Below are positions 30,084 to 40,901 of a stretch of DNA of 64,000 bases, piece by piece; position 1 is the stretch's first letter; each line of letters starts with the position of its first letter. The DNA comes from Paraburkholderia sp. HP33-1. GTDB lineage: Bacteria > Pseudomonadota > Gammaproteobacteria > Burkholderiales > Burkholderiaceae. Made by a program: the position numbers and the translations under genes. The stretch is taken from positions 1,798,001 through 1,862,000 of the forward strand of contig NZ_JAJEJR010000001.1 in assembly GCF_021390595.1 (NCBI RefSeq). Direction: 5' to 3'. The notes beneath the pieces were generated by a model, which saw only the letters and a program-made list of their open reading frames with translations, was not told the DNA's origin and ran no database searches.

Positions 30084-32669
30084 ATGCTTGAAAACTTTCG
30101 CGCACACGTGGCCGCCCGCGCCGCGCTCGGCATTCCTCCCCTCCCGCTGACGGCTCAGCAGACCGCCGAGCTGGTGGAACTCCTGACGAATCCGCCCGCC
30201 GGCGAAGAGCAGACCCTGCTCGAGCTGATCACGCACCGCGTGCCTGCCGGCGTGGACGAAGCCGCCCGCGTGAAGGCCGGCTTCCTCGCCGCCGTGGCCA
30301 AAGGCGAGACCGCCTGCGCGCTGATCCCGCGCGCTCGCGCCACCGAACTGCTCGGCACGATGCTGGGCGGCTACAACATCCAGCCGCTGATCGAGCTGCT
30401 GTCGGACGCCGAAGTGGGCACGGTGGCCGCCGACGCGCTGAAGAAAACCCTGCTGATGTTCGACCAGTTCCACGACGTCAAGGAACTGGCTGACAAGGGC
30501 AACGCCAACGCCCAGGCCGTGATGCAAAGCTGGGCCGACGCCGAATGGTTCACCAGCCGTCCGGAAGTGCCGCAAAGCCTGACCATCACCGTCTTCAAGG
30601 TGACGGGCGAAACCAACACCGACGACCTGTCGCCGGCCCCGGATGCCACCACCCGTCCGGACATTCCGATGCACGCGCTGGCGATGCTGAAGAACGCCCG
30701 TCCCGGCATCACCCCGGAAGAAGACGGCAAGCGTGGCCCGGTCAAGTTCATCGAGTCGTTGAAGGAAAAAGGCCACCTGGTCGCGTACGTGGGCGACGTG
30801 GTCGGCACCGGCTCCTCGCGCAAGTCGGCCACCAACTCGGTGCTGTGGTTCACCGGTGAAGACATCCCCTTCATCCCGAACAAGCGCTTCGGCGGCGTGT
30901 GCCTCGGCGGCAAGATCGCCCCGATCTTCTACAACACGATGGAAGACGCCGGCGCCCTGCCGATCGAACTCGACGTGTCGCAGATGGAAATGGGCGACGT
31001 GGTCGAACTGCGCCCGTACGAAGGCAAGGCGCTCAAGAACGGCGAAGTGATCGCCGAGTTCCAGGTCAAGTCCGACGTGCTGTTCGATGAAGTGCGCGCC
31101 GGCGGCCGCATTCCGCTGATCATTGGCCGCGGCTTGACCGCCAAGGCGCGTGAAGCGCTGGGTCTCGCCCCGTCGACCCTGTTCCGCCTGCCGCAGCAGC
31201 CGGCCAACAGCGGTAAGGGCTTCTCGCTGGCCCAGAAGATGGTCGGCCGCGCCTGCGGTCTGCCGGAAGGCCAGGGCGTCCGTCCGGGCACGTACTGCGA
31301 ACCGAAGATGACCTCGGTCGGCTCGCAGGACACGACGGGCCCGATGACCCGCGACGAACTCAAGGACCTGGCATGCCTCGGCTTCTCGGCCGACCTCGTG
31401 ATGCAATCGTTCTGCCACACCGCCGCTTATCCGAAGCCGGTGGACGTGAAGACCCACCAGACCCTGCCGAACTTCATCAGCAACCGTGGCGGCATCGCGC
31501 TGCGCCCGGGCGACGGCGTGATCCACTCGTGGCTGAACCGCATGCTGCTGCCCGACACCGTGGGCACCGGCGGCGACTCGCACACGCGCTTCCCGATCGG
31601 CATCAGCTTCCCGGCCGGTTCGGGCCTGGTCGCCTTTGCCGCTGCTACCGGCACGATGCCGCTGGACATGCCGGAATCGGTGCTCGTGCGCTTCAAGGGC
31701 AAGATGCAGCCGGGCGTGACCCTGCGTGACCTCGTCAACGCAATCCCGCTGTATGCGATCAAGCAAGGCACGCTGACGGTTGCCAAGCAAGGCAAGAAGA
31801 ACATTTTCTCGGGCCGTATTCTCGAAATCGAAGGCCTGCCCGACCTGAAGGTCGAGCAAGCGTTCGAACTGTCGGATGCTTCCGCCGAGCGTTCGGCCGC
31901 TGGTTGCACGGTGCACCTGAACAAGGAACCGATCATCGAATACCTCAACAGCAACGTCACGCTGCTGAAGTGGATGATCGCCCAGGGCTATCAGGACCCG
32001 CGCAGCCTGCAGCGCCGCATCAAGGCGATGGAGCAGTGGCTGGCCGACCCGCAACTGCTGTCGCCGGATGCGGACGCCGAGTACGCAGCCGTCATCGAGA
32101 TCGATCTGGCCGATATCCACGAGCCGATCGTGGCCTGCCCGAACGATCCGGACGACGTGAAGACGCTGTCTGATGTCGCCGGCGCCAAGATCGACGAAGT
32201 GTTCATCGGTTCGTGCATGACCAACATCGGTCACTTCCGCGCCGCGTCGAAGCTGCTGGAAGGCAAGCGCGACATTCCGGTCAAGCTGTGGGTGGCCCCG
32301 CCGACCAAGATGGATCAGAAGCAGCTGACCGAGGAAGGCCACTACGGCGTCTTCGGCACGGCCGGTGCCCGTACCGAAATGCCGGGCTGCTCGCTGTGCA
32401 TGGGCAACCAGGCGCAGGTGCGCGAAGGCGCGACGGTCATGTCGACCTCGACCCGTAACTTCCCGAACCGCCTGGGCAAGAACACGAACGTGTACCTCGG
32501 CTCGGCGGAACTGGCCGCGATCTGCTCGCGTCTGGGCAAGATCCCGACCCGCGAAGAGTACATGGCCGATATGGGCGTGCTCAGCGCCAACGGCGACAAG
32601 ATCTACCAATACATGAACTTCGACCAGATCGAGGACTTCAAGGAAGTGGCTGACACCGTCGCGATGTAA
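30084..32669 (+). CDS. acnB: Aconitate hydratase B
   Basis: An 861-aa bifunctional citrate/isocitrate and 2-methylisocitrate hydratase of the TCA and methylcitrate cycles. The N-terminal HEAT-like domain ([16 protein letters not shown] to ~residue 160) defines the AcnB type. The swivel domain contains [16 protein letters not shown]. The [4Fe-4S] cysteines lie in [11 protein letters not shown] and [11 protein letters not shown]. The length equals that of the E. coli enzyme. Codon use is more uniform (highly expressed type) than in neighbouring genes. It is monocistronic, with its own promoter and a strong terminator. Confidence 0.98.
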   Translation: MLENFRAHVAARAALGIPPLPLTAQQTAELVELLTNPPAGEEQTLLELITHRVPAGVDEAARVKAGFLAAVAKGETACALIPRARATELLGTMLGGYNIQPLIELLSDAEVGTVAADALKKTLLMFDQFHDVKELADKGNANAQAVMQSWADAEWFTSRPEVPQSLTITVFKVTGETNTDDLSPAPDATTRPDIPMHALAMLKNARPGITPEEDGKRGPVKFIESLKEKGHLVAYVGDVVGTGSSRKSATNSVLWFTGEDIPFIPNKRFGGVCLGGKIAPIFYNTMEDAGALPIELDVSQMEMGDVVELRPYEGKALKNGEVIAEFQVKSDVLFDEVRAGGRIPLIIGRGLTAKAREALGLAPSTLFRLPQQPANSGKGFSLAQKMVGRACGLPEGQGVRPGTYCEPKMTSVGSQDTTGPMTRDELKDLACLGFSADLVMQSFCHTAAYPKPVDVKTHQTLPNFISNRGGIALRPGDGVIHSWLNRMLLPDTVGTGGDSHTRFPIGISFPAGSGLVAFAAATGTMPLDMPESVLVRFKGKMQPGVTLRDLVNAIPLYAIKQGTLTVAKQGKKNIFSGRILEIEGLPDLKVEQAFELSDASAERSAAGCTVHLNKEPIIEYLNSNVTLLKWMIAQGYQDPRSLQRRIKAMEQWLADPQLLSPDADAEYAAVIEIDLADIHEPIVACPNDPDDVKTLSDVAGAKIDEVFIGSCMTNIGHFRAASKLLEGKRDIPVKLWVAPPTKMDQKQLTEEGHYGVFGTAGARTEMPGCSLCMGNQAQVREGATVMSTSTRNFPNRLGKNTNVYLGSAELAAICSRLGKIPTREEYMADMGVLSANGDKIYQYMNFDQIEDFKEVADTVAM

Positions 32670-32719
32670 GCGTGCTGATGGGCTACGGCGTGTTGTTCTC
32701 GCCGTAGCGCCACGAAATG

Positions 32720-32754
32720 GCGCCGCAGGCTGAACGTCTGCGGCGCTTTTTTTT
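32720..32754 (+). terminator. Rho-independent terminator of acnB
   Basis: A 9-bp perfect stem GCGCCGCAG (32720-32728) / CTGCGGCGC (32738-32746) with a 9-base loop is followed by eight T residues. It lies 50 bp after the acnB stop. Confidence 0.93.
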
Positions 32755-32848
32755 GGGGTGCGGCACCAGAGTGGGCCAAAAGACCGTTCGCGCCCGCCCC
32801 TCAGGATGACTGAAGATCGAGCGCTATCGACGTCATCGCCAGCGCCAA

Positions 32849-33880
32849 CTACGCCATCGTCACGCGATTGCGTCCATTGTGTTTCGAGCGATACAACGCC
32901 CGATCCGCGCTCGCGAAACCGTCGCGATGCGCGGGCCGCGACAGATCGCTGATACGCGTGAGCGATGCGCCGACGCTGACCGTCACCACGCCAAGCGGCG
33001 ACGCGCGATGCTCGATCGCGAGGTCCGCCACGCCCTGGCGCAGCGTTTCGAGCGTGTCTTCGAGCACCGCCGGCTGCGCTTCGAGCACGAGCAGCCCGAA
33101 CTCCTCGCCGCCCATGCGCCCGACCACGATGCGCTCGCTGTCGACGGCGGCCTGCATCACCGATGCGACCATGCGCAGACAATGATCGCCGGCCTGATGA
33201 CCGTAGGTATCGTTGTACTGCTTGAACCAGTCGACGTCGACGACCGCGGAGCCCATCACATCGCCGTCGCGCGCCTCCTTCCAGCGGCGCGCGATGCTTT
33301 CGAGCAGAAAACGCCGGTTGTACAGTTGCGTGAGCGGATCGATCGCGGTGGCCGTGCGCATCTTCAGATCGTTTTCGATCATCGCCCGCAGGTGATGGAA
33401 CACGCCGCGCTGGCCCGCATCGAGCCGGCCCGGCGCCGGGTCCATCGCACACAGCGCACCGACGATCTCGCCGTTCGGCGCGCGCAACGCGATCGCCGCG
33501 TAAAAGCGCACGAACGGATGACGCTTGACCAGCATGCATTCGCCAAAGCGGCTGTCATTGCGCGTATCCTCGATCACGAACAGATCGGCATCGCGCACCG
33601 CGTAGTCGGCGAGCGAACGAGCCCGAGTAACGAGCGGCATCGTCATGCCGACCTCGGCGCGATAGTGCTGGTGCTCCTCGTCGAGCAACACGATCGCGGT
33701 AATCGCCGCGCCGGTCACGCTCTTCAGAATCTCCGCCGCGTGCGTGAAGCACTCGCGCATCACCTGATCGTCGTGCAATAGCCACTCGATGACCGAAGAT
33801 TCCACTTCGGGTTCGCCGCTGGCGGGCGAGTCGACTGGCATCCGGCTAGCGAGCCGATCGTTACGGTGAGCGAGTTGCAC
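32849..33880 (-). CDS. GAF-GGDEF diguanylate cyclase
   Basis: A 343-aa cytoplasmic sensor/cyclase predicted to make c-di-GMP from GTP. An N-terminal GAF domain spans ~residues 30-170 (VTGAAITAIVLLDEEHQHYR, FVIEDTRNDSRFGE, GALCAMDPAPG). The GGDEF domain spans ~180-340, with DPLTQLYNRRFLLES, VVDVDWFKQYNDTYGHQAGD and the intact active site GRMGGEEFG. The RxxD inhibitory site is not present at the usual place before GGEEF, so product inhibition is probably lost. The start is GTG 33880 (GGAA upstream); ATG 33841 is an alternative 13 codons in. The signal sensed by the GAF domain is unknown. Confidence 0.9.
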   Translation of the reverse strand: MQLAHRNDRLASRMPVDSPASGEPEVESSVIEWLLHDDQVMRECFTHAAEILKSVTGAAITAIVLLDEEHQHYRAEVGMTMPLVTRARSLADYAVRDADLFVIEDTRNDSRFGECMLVKRHPFVRFYAAIALRAPNGEIVGALCAMDPAPGRLDAGQRGVFHHLRAMIENDLKMRTATAIDPLTQLYNRRFLLESIARRWKEARDGDVMGSAVVDVDWFKQYNDTYGHQAGDHCLRMVASVMQAAVDSERIVVGRMGGEEFGLLVLEAQPAVLEDTLETLRQGVADLAIEHRASPLGVVTVSVGASLTRISDLSRPAHRDGFASADRALYRSKHNGRNRVTMA

Positions 33881-33985
33881 GGCGGTGTTCCAGAATGGGC
33901 TTAGCTTATGTCAACGGCTTAGGCGCGCAAAACTTGAGCACGGAAAATGGGGTCGTGTGACAGCGCCGCAGCCCAGCCGTCCGCC

Positions 33986-34021
33986 CAAAAGAAATGGGCC
34001 GGCTCTTGCGAGCCGGCCCAT
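33986..34021 (-). terminator. Rho-independent terminator of argG
   Basis: On the minus strand an 11-bp perfect stem (TGGGCCGGCTC / GAGCCGGCCCA at 33995-34005 and 34010-34020) with a 4-base loop is followed by TTTCTTTT (33986-33993). It lies 38 bp after the argG stop. Confidence 0.93.
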
Positions 34022-34058
34022 CGATTGATGCGACGTTCAGGTGAACGAACGTGCAGTC

Positions 34059-35612
<1,554 letters not shown>

Positions 35613-35678
35613 CTACGCGTACCATCGCGCATTGCGCCACCGCCTGGCCGCCACAACAAAAACGTTTTTCGCATTCAG

Positions 35679-36578
35679 ATGATCAATCTTTTTCAGGCCA
35701 TGCAGGCCTTCGTCAAGGTCGCCGATGTCGGCAGCTTCGCGCAGGCCGCCGCGCAATTGAACGTGTCGACGTCGGTCGTCACGCGCCATGTGTCGAGCCT
35801 CGAGCAGCATCTCGGCATTCGCCTGTTTCAGCGCACCACGCGCAAGGTCGTGCTGACCGAGGCGGGCGCGCAATACGCGGACGGCTGCCGCGTGCTGTTC
35901 GCCGAGCTGGAGGAAGTGGAGTCGCGCGCGACCACGGCGTCGCGCGAAGTGGCCGGCGATCTGCGCATCGTCGCGCTCGGCAGTTTTTCGCTGTTTCGGC
36001 TGACGCCGCTGTTCGCCGAATATCAGGCGCGCTTTCCGCAGGTGAACCTGCGCGTCACGCTGACCGAAAAACGAGTCGATCTCCTCGAAGGCGGCTTCGA
36101 TGTCGGCATCGTGACCGAGCATATGATCCGCTCGGAGTCGCTGGTGGTGCGGCGTCTGATCAACTCGCACGTGGTGCCGGTGGCGGCGGCTGCGTATCTT
36201 GCGCAGGCCGGTCATCCGCAAACGCCCGCCGAGCTGGCGGGGCATCGATTGATCGGCGCGCCGTTCGACACGACCGGCCCGATGTGGATCTTCCGCAAGG
36301 GCGATGGCGACGACGGCGAGAGCATCGCGATCGATGCTTCGTTCACGGTCAACAGCATGATCATGCAGAAGCAGGCCGCGCTCGGCGCAATGGGCATCGC
36401 GCTGCTGCCGCTCGAAATGGTCGAGGACGAGCTGCGTGCCGGCACGCTGGTGCGCGTGCTCGACGCCTATACGGTGCTCAATGGCGACGTGGCGGTGTCG
36501 CTGGTGTATCCGAGCCGCGAGTTCGTGCCGCGCAAGGTGCGCGAGTTTATCGATCTCGCGGTCGGCTTCTTCAAGTGA
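35679..36578 (+). CDS. LysR-family transcriptional regulator
   Basis: A 299-aa regulator. The winged helix spans residues 1-60 (AMQAFVKVADVGSFAQAAAQ, SLEQHLGIRLFQRTTR), and the substrate-binding domain follows from ~90 (LRIVALGSFSLFRLTPLFAE). It resembles the CrgA/AaeR-type subgroup. It is divergent from argG and convergent with phnX, 28 bp away, so no obvious target is indicated by context. ATG 35679 has no strong Shine-Dalgarno. Confidence 0.92.
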   Translation: MINLFQAMQAFVKVADVGSFAQAAAQLNVSTSVVTRHVSSLEQHLGIRLFQRTTRKVVLTEAGAQYADGCRVLFAELEEVESRATTASREVAGDLRIVALGSFSLFRLTPLFAEYQARFPQVNLRVTLTEKRVDLLEGGFDVGIVTEHMIRSESLVVRRLINSHVVPVAAAAYLAQAGHPQTPAELAGHRLIGAPFDTTGPMWIFRKGDGDDGESIAIDASFTVNSMIMQKQAALGAMGIALLPLEMVEDELRAGTLVRVLDAYTVLNGDVAVSLVYPSREFVPRKVREFIDLAVGFFK

Positions 36579-36606
36579 CGCCGGGCGACGCTATCGGCTT
36601 GACGCG

Positions 36607-37410
36607 TCAGGGCCGCTCGCCGCGCGCAAGCCGCGCGTCGATCTCGTACACCACCGGCATCAGATCCGCGACGCTGTCGATCACGTAATGCGCGCCCGCC
36701 GCCTTCAGCCTGGCCGTAGCGGCGTTGCGGCGCGCGGCGAATTCGTCGGCCGGTAGCGCCTTCACCTCGGCCTCGCTCATGCCGAACGCGTTGCCGCTCA
36801 CCGCGACGCCAACCGCCCACGTGCCGCCGTTGATGCCCTCTTCGATGCCGACCTCGGTGTCGTCGACCTTGATCGCCTCTCTCGCGCGCCACACGCCGAG
36901 CAGCGGCAGCGTCCGGTAGATCATGTACGGCGACGGCCGCCCTTCCGGCGTATCGCCGGTACACACGATGCTGTCCGGCGAAAAGCCCTGCGCGGCCGCG
37001 CCCGGCACGATTTCGTCGATGATCTCGCGGGTATAGCCGGTCGTCGTGCCGATGCGGACGTGGTCCTGACGCAACGCGCTCGCGACCTCGGCGACGCCCG
37101 GAATCACCGCGCTATAGCTCGCAGCGACCGCGATGTTCTTCGGCACGAACACGTCGTACACGGCGTCGATATCGGCGTCGGTCGGCGCGTGGCCGTGGCG
37201 CTCGGCCCACGCTTGGGCGACGCGCGGCAGCGCCATCAGCGCCGCGATATGCGGCCGCTTGGCCATGCCCATCGGACCGCGCGCTTCGTCGATCGTGATC
37301 GGCACGCCGAACTGCTCGAAGGTCTCGACGAACGCGGCCATCGGCGCGCGTGAACCGTAATCGACCACCGTACCGGCCCAATCGAAAATCACTGCCTTCA
37401 CGTGTTTCAT
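36607..37410 (-). CDS. phnX: Phosphonoacetaldehyde hydrolase
   Basis: A 267-aa HAD-superfamily enzyme that cleaves the C-P bond of phosphonoacetaldehyde to acetaldehyde and phosphate. Asp10 is the nucleophile-position residue in FDWAGTVVDYG; Lys51 in PMGMAKRPHI forms the Schiff base. The TGDTPEGRPSPYMIY and KVDDTEVGIEEG segments complete the HAD core. It follows phnW by 57 bp in the same direction, the standard two-gene 2-aminoethylphosphonate pathway. The GAGG site is nine bases before ATG. Confidence 0.97.
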   Translation of the reverse strand: MKHVKAVIFDWAGTVVDYGSRAPMAAFVETFEQFGVPITIDEARGPMGMAKRPHIAALMALPRVAQAWAERHGHAPTDADIDAVYDVFVPKNIAVAASYSAVIPGVAEVASALRQDHVRIGTTTGYTREIIDEIVPGAAAQGFSPDSIVCTGDTPEGRPSPYMIYRTLPLLGVWRAREAIKVDDTEVGIEEGINGGTWAVGVAVSGNAFGMSEAEVKALPADEFAARRNAATARLKAAGAHYVIDSVADLMPVVYEIDARLARGERP

Positions 37411-37467
37411 CTGCTTCGATCCTCTGGAATCTGAATGTATTGGCGCTGCTGCGACGGGTCAGGCTGC

Positions 37468-38712
37468 CTACGCGAGCGCCTTGCGTTCGTCGAGCGCGGC
37501 GGGGGGCGGCGCCGCGTGCGTGACGCCCATGGTCCGCAGCGCTTGCGCGCAGGCATCGACCACGCGACGCATCACGTGCTCGTCGACCTGGCCGATGCAG
37601 CCGATGCGGAAACTGTCGACCACCGTCAGCTTGCCCGGATAGATGATGAAACCCTGCGCCTTCATCAGTTCATAGAACCGCTCGAACTCGAACGATGGAT
37701 GCGCCGGCGAGAAAAACGTCACGATGATCGGCGAGCGCCAGCGCGCGTTGAGCAACGGCTCGAAGCCGAGTTCCTGCATGCCCGCGACCAGTACATCGCG
37801 ATTGTTCGCATAGCGCTCGAGCCTCGCCGGCTGCCCGCCTTCGAGCCTGAAAAGACGCAGAGCCTCGATGAACGCGGCCACCGTATGGGTGGGCGGCGTG
37901 AAGCGCCACTGGCCAGTGCGATTCATGACGTCCCATTGATCGTACAGATCGAGCGCGAGCGAATGGCTGCGGCCCTTCGCTTCGCAGAGCGCGCTCTTGC
38001 GGGCGATCACGAAGCCGAAGCCCGGCACGCCCTCGATGCACTTGTTCGCCGACGAGACGAACGCCTCGCACGCAATCTCTCGCACGTCGAGCGGCACCGC
38101 GCCGAAGGCGCTCATCGAATCGATCAGCAGCTTGCGACCGTGCCTCGCGACCGCGGCGGCGATTTCGTCGAGCGGATTGAGGATGCCCGAGCTCGTTTCA
38201 CAATGGATCGCGACCACGTGCGTGATCGACGGATCGGCGGCGAGCATGCGCTCCACTTCGGCGCCGCGCGGCGGCAGGTAATCACCCTTGTCGAGCAGCG
38301 TGCAGGCGCGGCCGAGGTAGGCGAGCGTCGTTGCCGCGCGCTTGCCGTACGCACCGTTCGCGAGCACGAGCGCGTGGCCGTCGCGCGGAATCAGGCTGCC
38401 GAGCATCGCTTCGACGCAATAGCTGCCGCTGCCCTGCAGCGGCACGCAGTCGTAGTCGCCGGCGGTGTCGCCTGCGATCTCGAGCAGGCTCGCGCGCAAC
38501 TGCGCGGTCATCGCGCGGAAGTCGCCGTCCCACGAGCCCCAGTCGCGCAGCATCGCTTCCTTGGTCGACAGCGCCGTGGTCAACGGACCCGGCGTCAGCA
38601 GATAAGGCTCGCCGCCCGCCGGCGCGGCGCAGGGTGTCGTGCAACGGGTGACCGATGTTGCCGCGGCTGCAACGGCCGATGCCGCCGCCGAACCGCCGAT
38701 CGCGCTTTCCAT
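37468..38712 (-). CDS. phnW: 2-aminoethylphosphonate-pyruvate transaminase
   Basis: A 414-aa PLP enzyme converting 2-aminoethylphosphonate and pyruvate to phosphonoacetaldehyde and alanine. It has the class-V fold with LTPGPLTTALSTKEAM, QGSGSYCVEAMLGSLIP, IHCETSSGILNPLDEI and the PLP lysine in SSANKCIEGVPGFGF. An Ala-rich N-terminal extension of ~35 residues precedes the conserved start of the domain, longer than usual. ATG 38712 has GGAG eight bases upstream. It is the first gene of the leftward phnWX pair, divergent from a LysR gene. Confidence 0.96.
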   Translation of the reverse strand: MESAIGGSAAASAVAAAATSVTRCTTPCAAPAGGEPYLLTPGPLTTALSTKEAMLRDWGSWDGDFRAMTAQLRASLLEIAGDTAGDYDCVPLQGSGSYCVEAMLGSLIPRDGHALVLANGAYGKRAATTLAYLGRACTLLDKGDYLPPRGAEVERMLAADPSITHVVAIHCETSSGILNPLDEIAAAVARHGRKLLIDSMSAFGAVPLDVREIACEAFVSSANKCIEGVPGFGFVIARKSALCEAKGRSHSLALDLYDQWDVMNRTGQWRFTPPTHTVAAFIEALRLFRLEGGQPARLERYANNRDVLVAGMQELGFEPLLNARWRSPIIVTFFSPAHPSFEFERFYELMKAQGFIIYPGKLTVVDSFRIGCIGQVDEHVMRRVVDACAQALRTMGVTHAAPPPAALDERKALA

Positions 38713-38831
38713 GTGCGGAACTCCGATATCGCTAATGTCGATACCTCACACGGTACAGAAAATCTGTCCATCGGTAAAATCGATATAATCGATGACAGTA
38801 TCGCAAAAACTTATTCAACGGCGGAGCACAC
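38713..38831. promoter_or_regulatory. Divergent phnW / lysR control region
   Basis: This 119-bp region holds two dyads: TATCG-N7-CGATA at 38727-38743, a LysR-type T-N11-A arrangement near phnW, and ATCGAT-N3-ATCGAT at 38779-38793. The second overlaps a perfect TATAAT on the plus strand (38784-38789), a likely -10 for the lysR gene. Autorepression plus activation of phnWX by the LysR protein is the classical reading and is an inference. Confidence 0.55.
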
Positions 38832-39731
38832 GTGCAATACGCGCAATTGCGGGCGTTTCATGCGGTCGCTGAACACGGCGGCTTTTCGAAAGCGGCGCAG
38901 GCGTTGTCGCTGACGCAGCCGGCGGTGTCGGATCACGTGCGGCGGCTCGAGCAGGATTACGGCGTCAAACTGTTCGAGCGCGGGCCGCGCGGCGTCGAGA
39001 CGACCGAGCTCGGCCTGCGCCTCTTCAGTGTGACGCGGCATATGCTCAGTTGCGAGCGCGACGCGCGCCAGTTGCTCGAATCGGCAGGCGGGCTAGAGTC
39101 GGGTTCGCTATCGCTTGCGGCCGATGCGCCCGATCTCGCCGTCGCGCTGATCGGCGCGTTTCGCCAGCGGCATCCGGGCATCGTCGTCACGCTGTCGATC
39201 GCCAATGCGGCCGAGTGCATGCAGCGGGTGCTGTCGAGCGCGGTCGACGCGGCGATCACCGCCGCGCCGCAGGTGCATAGCCGGTTGCAGTCGCGTGTGC
39301 TGCGGCGCGACCCGCTCGTCGCGATGGTGCCGCTCAGCTACCCGGCCGCGAAGAAGCGCCGGCTCAGCTACGCGGAGCTCGTGAAGCAGCCGATGATTTT
39401 TCGCGAGCCGCAATCGGTCACCCAGCAGCTGCTCGAAACCGAGCTCGTGCGCGAGTCGTTGCAGGTGGAGCCGGTGCTTTACGTGGATGGCCGCGAGGCG
39501 CTGGAGGAAGCGGTCGCGCAAGGGATGGGCGTCGGTGTGATCGCGCGCGCGGAGTTCAAGGAGTCGCGGCGTATCCGGATGGTGCCGCTGCTGGATTGCC
39601 GGGTGCAGATGATCGAATCGCTGACCCGCCTCACCGAGCGGCCGGGGTCGAATCTGCTCGACGCGTTGTTTGCGGTGGAGTTGCCGGGAGCGGAACTGGG
39701 GGGCGCGAGCGGTGAAGTCCAAGGCACCTAG
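38832..39731 (+). CDS. LysR-family regulator, probable regulator of phnWX
   Basis: A 299-aa regulator. The HTH lies at residues ~1-60 (QLRAFHAVAEHGGFSKAAQA, SDHVRRLEQDYGVKLFERG), with the effector domain following. It starts at GTG 38832, with GGAG five bases upstream. It is divergent from phnW across 119 bp containing two dyads, so it most likely controls 2-aminoethylphosphonate use in response to the phosphonate. LysR-type regulators are known partners of such phn clusters. The function is inferred from position. Confidence 0.92.
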   Translation: MQYAQLRAFHAVAEHGGFSKAAQALSLTQPAVSDHVRRLEQDYGVKLFERGPRGVETTELGLRLFSVTRHMLSCERDARQLLESAGGLESGSLSLAADAPDLAVALIGAFRQRHPGIVVTLSIANAAECMQRVLSSAVDAAITAAPQVHSRLQSRVLRRDPLVAMVPLSYPAAKKRRLSYAELVKQPMIFREPQSVTQQLLETELVRESLQVEPVLYVDGREALEEAVAQGMGVGVIARAEFKESRRIRMVPLLDCRVQMIESLTRLTERPGSNLLDALFAVELPGAELGGASGEVQGT

Positions 39732-39750
39732 CTCGCGCGCCGTCGCAACG

Positions 39751-39781
39751 CGGCGCGGCCTTCGTGTTACCGGCCGCGCCG
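39751..39781. terminator. GC-rich hairpin between convergent lysR and SDR genes
   Basis: A 10-bp stem (CGGCGCGGCC / GGCCGCGCCG) with an 11-base loop lies 20 bp after the lysR stop. No T-run follows, so termination activity is uncertain. Confidence 0.4.
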
Positions 39782-39841
39782 CCTGCTATCGCACTCGAAC
39801 TTTTGCACGGGTTGCCAGAGGCGTCGGCAACCCCGTCAGAC

Positions 39842-40588
39842 TCAGCGCGACCCGCCGCTCGCGATCAGGCTCTCGCCCGTCAGCCAGCGTGCATCGTCCG
39901 AGGCGAGGAACGCGACGACATCCGCGATATCGTCGGGTTGGCCGATCCGGCCGAGCGGCGTCGTGCTGATGGCGTACTGTTCGAAGTCCGAACCGATCAC
40001 GCCGGCGCTGTGAACACCCTCGGTCTCGACCATGCCCGGGTTCACCGAATTCACGCGGATCTTGCGCGGACCGAGTTCCTTCGCAAGCACGCCGGTGATC
40101 GCATCGACCGCGCCCTTGGTCGCGGAGTAGACCGCGGTGGTCGGCGGCGTAATGCGGGTCACGACCGAGCTCACGTTGACAATGCTGGCGCCTTCGCCCA
40201 GATGCTTGACCGCCGCCTGCGTCACGAGCAGCAGCCCGAGCACGTTGATATCGAAGTGCTTATGGAAATGCGCTTCGGTGATCTCTTCGATCGCCGCGAA
40301 TTCATAGACACCCGAGTTGTTGACGAGAACATCGAGCCGGCCATAGGTTTCGATCGCCGCATCGATGATGCCCTTCGCTTCCGCGGCCTTCGACACGTCG
40401 CCGCCGACCGCGACCGCCTTGCCGCCCGCCGCGGTGATATCGGCCACCACCTTTTCAGCGCCCGCCCGGCTCGACGCATAGTTCACCACGACCGACGCGC
40501 CCTGCGCGGCCAATGCTTTCGCAATCGCCGCACCGATGCCCTTGGATGCACCCGTTACAACCGCTACCTTGCCTGTGAGCTTGCTCAT
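39842..40588 (-). CDS. Short-chain dehydrogenase/reductase (glucose-1-dehydrogenase/FabG-like)
   Basis: A 248-aa classical SDR. The cofactor loop is TGASKGIG, the structural motif VLVNNSGV, and the catalytic Ser-Tyr-Lys reads VNVSS and YSATK; RVNSVNPG follows. ASVVVNYASSRAGAE after strand 2 suggests NADP preference. ATG 40588 has AAGGA upstream. It is divergent from the LysR gene at 40902, a common regulator-target arrangement. The substrate is unknown. Confidence 0.92.
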   Translation of the reverse strand: MSKLTGKVAVVTGASKGIGAAIAKALAAQGASVVVNYASSRAGAEKVVADITAAGGKAVAVGGDVSKAAEAKGIIDAAIETYGRLDVLVNNSGVYEFAAIEEITEAHFHKHFDINVLGLLLVTQAAVKHLGEGASIVNVSSVVTRITPPTTAVYSATKGAVDAITGVLAKELGPRKIRVNSVNPGMVETEGVHSAGVIGSDFEQYAISTTPLGRIGQPDDIADVVAFLASDDARWLTGESLIASGGSR

Positions 40589-40901
40589 GATCGTGTCCTT
40601 GAAAGGGTTCGCGCCGGCGTGCCTCGCGAGGAGCCGCGAGGTCCACGCTGCGATCGCTGGAACCGCAGTGGCGCTGTCACTGGACATGAATGTAGGCATC
40701 TGGCCGCGCGGGATAAAGCGGCTTGCGACGAATTAATACGCCGGTTCCGACGAACAATCGATAAAAGGCATTCGTACGGCATCCGGCGGCCATTGAATGG
40801 CTCTATTGCTATCATTCGTTGCCCTCGCGCAGCGCCACAGCGGGCACCGTACCGGACCAACGCAATACCGATCACCGACGCATCACACCTCAGGGGCACG
40901 C
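40589..40901. promoter_or_regulatory. Divergent SDR / lysR intergenic region
   Basis: About 310 bp without a gene, with an AT-rich core around 40725-40830 that should carry both promoters. I could not pick out a convincing LysR T-N11-A dyad or -10/-35 pair. Confidence 0.35.

Noticed and set aside
29997..33539. 1180-codon open frame on the minus strand
   Set aside because: It runs antisense through acnB and its terminator; composition is Arg/His/Ala-rich and no family is recognisable.
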